Source: Pseudomonadota bacterium (GTDB lineage Bacteria > Myxococcota > UBA9042 > PHBI01). From it: a stretch of 6,379 nt of DNA. Within the stretch, counting starts at the first letter, position 1. Every line of letters starts with the position of its first letter. The DNA lies in contig SXIE01000450.1 in NCBI GenBank assembly GCA_005772945.1, forward strand, positions 1 through 6,379, given 5' to 3'. A program made the position numbers and the translations under genes. The notes below the pieces were generated by a model that did no database searches, was not told where the DNA came from, and saw nothing but the letters and a program-made list of their open reading frames with translations. Shown here piece after piece: positions 4,879 through 6,379 of the stretch.

Positions 4879-6379
4879 GTGAAGGCCTGCTGGAGCTGCG
4901 GGGCATCCGTGTCCCCCACGCATCGGTTCTGCCTGCGTTGTGGCGCGGACACGACCAAGCCGCCGGACGCCGCCGAGGCGCAGGACGAGCTCGTCGGCCA
5001 GACCCTGGTCGGCAAGTTCCGCGTCGAGCGCCAGATCGGCTACGGCGCGATGGGCACCATCTACAAGGCCGACCAGATCGCGCTGCAGAAAGCCGTCGTC
5101 ATCAAGGTGCTCCATCGGCACCTACTCGGCGACCCCGAGCTCATCCAGCGTTTCCATCGCGAAGCGCGCGCCGCCAGCCGCCTGAACCATCCGAACTGCG
5201 TGCAGATCATCGACTTCGGCTCGCTCGAGGACGGCTCGCTCTACATCGCGATGGAGTACATCGCGGGCACCGATCTCGCGACCATCCTCGAGCGCGAGTA
5301 CCCGCTCGATCATCGGCGCCTCATCGCGATCACCAAGCAGATCTGCGTGGCGCTCGACGAGGCGGCGGCGAACGGGGTCCTGCACCGCGACCTCAAGCCC
5401 GAAAACATCATGATCGAGGACCGGCGGACGCACCGCGATCACGTGAAGGTCGTCGATTTCGGCATCGCCAAGCTCGAGGACAATAATCCCAACTCGAAGC
5501 GCTCGTTCCAGACGCGCACCGGCATCGTATGCGGGACGCCCGAGTACATGAGCCCCGAGCAGGCCCGCGGGCAGAAGCTCGACCCGCGCTCGGACCTCTA
5601 TGCGCTCGGGGTCATGCTCTATCACCTCGTGACGGATCGCCTGCCGTTCGATGCGCCGTCGCCGATCGAGGTCGTGACCAAGCACATCTCGGAAGCGCCG
5701 GTTCCGCCGAGCACCTATAGCAAGGATCTGCCGCCGGCCTTCGAGCAGCTCATCCTGACGCTGCTCGAAAAGGACCGCGAGAAGCGCCCGGCCAGCGCGA
5801 TGGACGTGAGCGCCGAGCTCGATCGCATCGACCGCGAGCTCGCGCAGCGCGTCGACGAGGTGACGGCCAAGCCCGCCGACGATCAGACCGTCGTCGACAT
5901 GCGCCCCATCTCGCAGCTCATCGAGCTCATCGAGATGGGCCTCAAACCCGGGGCCGTCTTGAGCGCGAGCGCCGCGCCGCATGCCCCGGCGCCTGCGCCC
6001 ACGACCGCGGTCGACCCGCAGAGCGACACGACCGACCAAGCGACGACGCGCGAGCGCCTCCGCAAGGACAGCGTGCGCGACGCGCAGACCGAGGTCCAGC
6101 CTCGACCCACGCCGTCCAACCCGACGACCGGACCGCGCGATGGCGAGCCGCGTCCGCGCCCCGGACAGAGCGCGCTGGTGCGCGTGAAGGCGGCCTCGCG
6201 CGATCAGGGCTCGGGCGTGGCGACCGCCGCGCCGCGCGTCGAGGCCGAGGCGCGCGAGGGGCGACGCGCCGCGGACGCGCCGCGGCGACGTCAGGCCCGC
6301 CCGGTGGACGAGAAGGCCGTGCCGCGCCGGCCCTCGCGCCAGAAGACGGTCTTCATCCTCGTCATCGCCGGCGTCGCGC
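4879..6379 (+). CDS. Zinc-ribbon Hanks-type Ser/Thr protein kinase, C-terminus cut by window edge
   Basis: Five hundred residues are visible. A zinc ribbon (Cys4-x2-Cys7, Cys18-x2-Cys21) is followed by a complete kinase domain at about 47-318. It has a glycine loop IGYGAMGTIY (53-62), ATP-binding Lys76, helix-C Glu95, the catalytic loop HRDLKPEN (169-176, Asp171), the metal-binding DFG (193-195), an activation segment with several Ser/Thr (206-220), GTPEYMSPE (219-227), and RSDLYALG (237-244). All key residues are intact, so it should be an active cytoplasmic kinase phosphorylating Ser/Thr. Residues ~320-486 form a Pro/Ala/Arg/Asp-rich disordered linker. At about 490 a hydrophobic run (TVFILVIAGVA) begins, probably a single membrane helix leading to an extracytoplasmic sensor domain beyond the window. 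The GTG start is supported by GGAG at eight bases. The preceding terminator suggests its own transcript. The substrate is unknown. Confidence 0.93.
   Translation, partial: MKACWSCGASVSPTHRFCLRCGADTTKPPDAAEAQDELVGQTLVGKFRVERQIGYGAMGTIYKADQIALQKAVVIKVLHRHLLGDPELIQRFHREARAASRLNHPNCVQIIDFGSLEDGSLYIAMEYIAGTDLATILEREYPLDHRRLIAITKQICVALDEAAANGVLHRDLKPENIMIEDRRTHRDHVKVVDFGIAKLEDNNPNSKRSFQTRTGIVCGTPEYMSPEQARGQKLDPRSDLYALGVMLYHLVTDRLPFDAPSPIEVVTKHISEAPVPPSTYSKDLPPAFEQLILTLLEKDREKRPASAMDVSAELDRIDRELAQRVDEVTAKPADDQTVVDMRPISQLIELIEMGLKPGAVLSASAAPHAPAPAPTTAVDPQSDTTDQATTRERLRKDSVRDAQTEVQPRPTPSNPTTGPRDGEPRPRPGQSALVRVKAASRDQGSGVATAAPRVEAEAREGRRAADAPRRRQARPVDEKAVPRRPSRQKTVFILVIAGVA

Noticed and set aside
4132..5121. 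A 329-codon minus-strand open frame spanning the OMP gene, the terminator and the kinase start
   Set aside because: It crosses a clear terminator and two real genes in the opposite direction, and its product has no recognisable domain.

Overview
The window is GC-rich chromosomal DNA whose genes mostly end codons in G or C. It has the look of a deltaproteobacterial-type predator lineage (Myxococcota, perhaps Nannocystaceae or Polyangiales relatives). The clues are a Ser/Thr protein kinase of bacterial Hanks type with an N-terminal zinc ribbon, a second zinc-ribbon gene, an RDD membrane protein and a small orphan outer-membrane barrel. The assignment is an inference from gene style; no marker gene is present.

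Layout. Positions 1-146 (minus) hold the first 48 codons of a zinc-ribbon protein that runs off the left edge. Positions 147-502 are a non-coding divergent intergenic region with a candidate promoter for each side. At 503-1267 (plus) lies a LicC/inositol-phosphate-type nucleotidyltransferase. After a 60-base gap come three tightly packed plus-strand genes: a membrane-anchored SRPBCC protein (1328-2074), a FemAB-like acyltransferase of the DUF482/COG3146 family (2071-3333) and an RDD membrane protein (3330-3944). Both junctions are ATGA stop/start overlaps, so these three are almost certainly one translationally coupled operon. The nucleotidyltransferase may belong to the same transcript, since no terminator is seen in the gap.

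Positions 3945-4122 hold a candidate promoter and a strong ribosome binding site for a separate gene, a 187-residue secreted outer-membrane beta-barrel protein (4123-4686). This is followed by a clear intrinsic terminator at 4724-4755. Positions 4756-4878 hold a candidate extended -10 promoter and a strong ribosome binding site for a GTG-started Ser/Thr kinase, which runs off the right edge (4879-6379) just as a transmembrane helix begins.

How they may work together. The central genes have an envelope flavour: CDP-headgroup or NDP-sugar synthesis, a lipid-binding-like domain tethered to the membrane, a FemAB-like transferase and a small membrane protein. The OMP and the kinase look like independent transcription units. 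I found no mobile element, CRISPR array, tRNA, rRNA or defence cassette. The most unusual item is the SRPBCC-FemAB-RDD operon, and I do not claim a proven new system.
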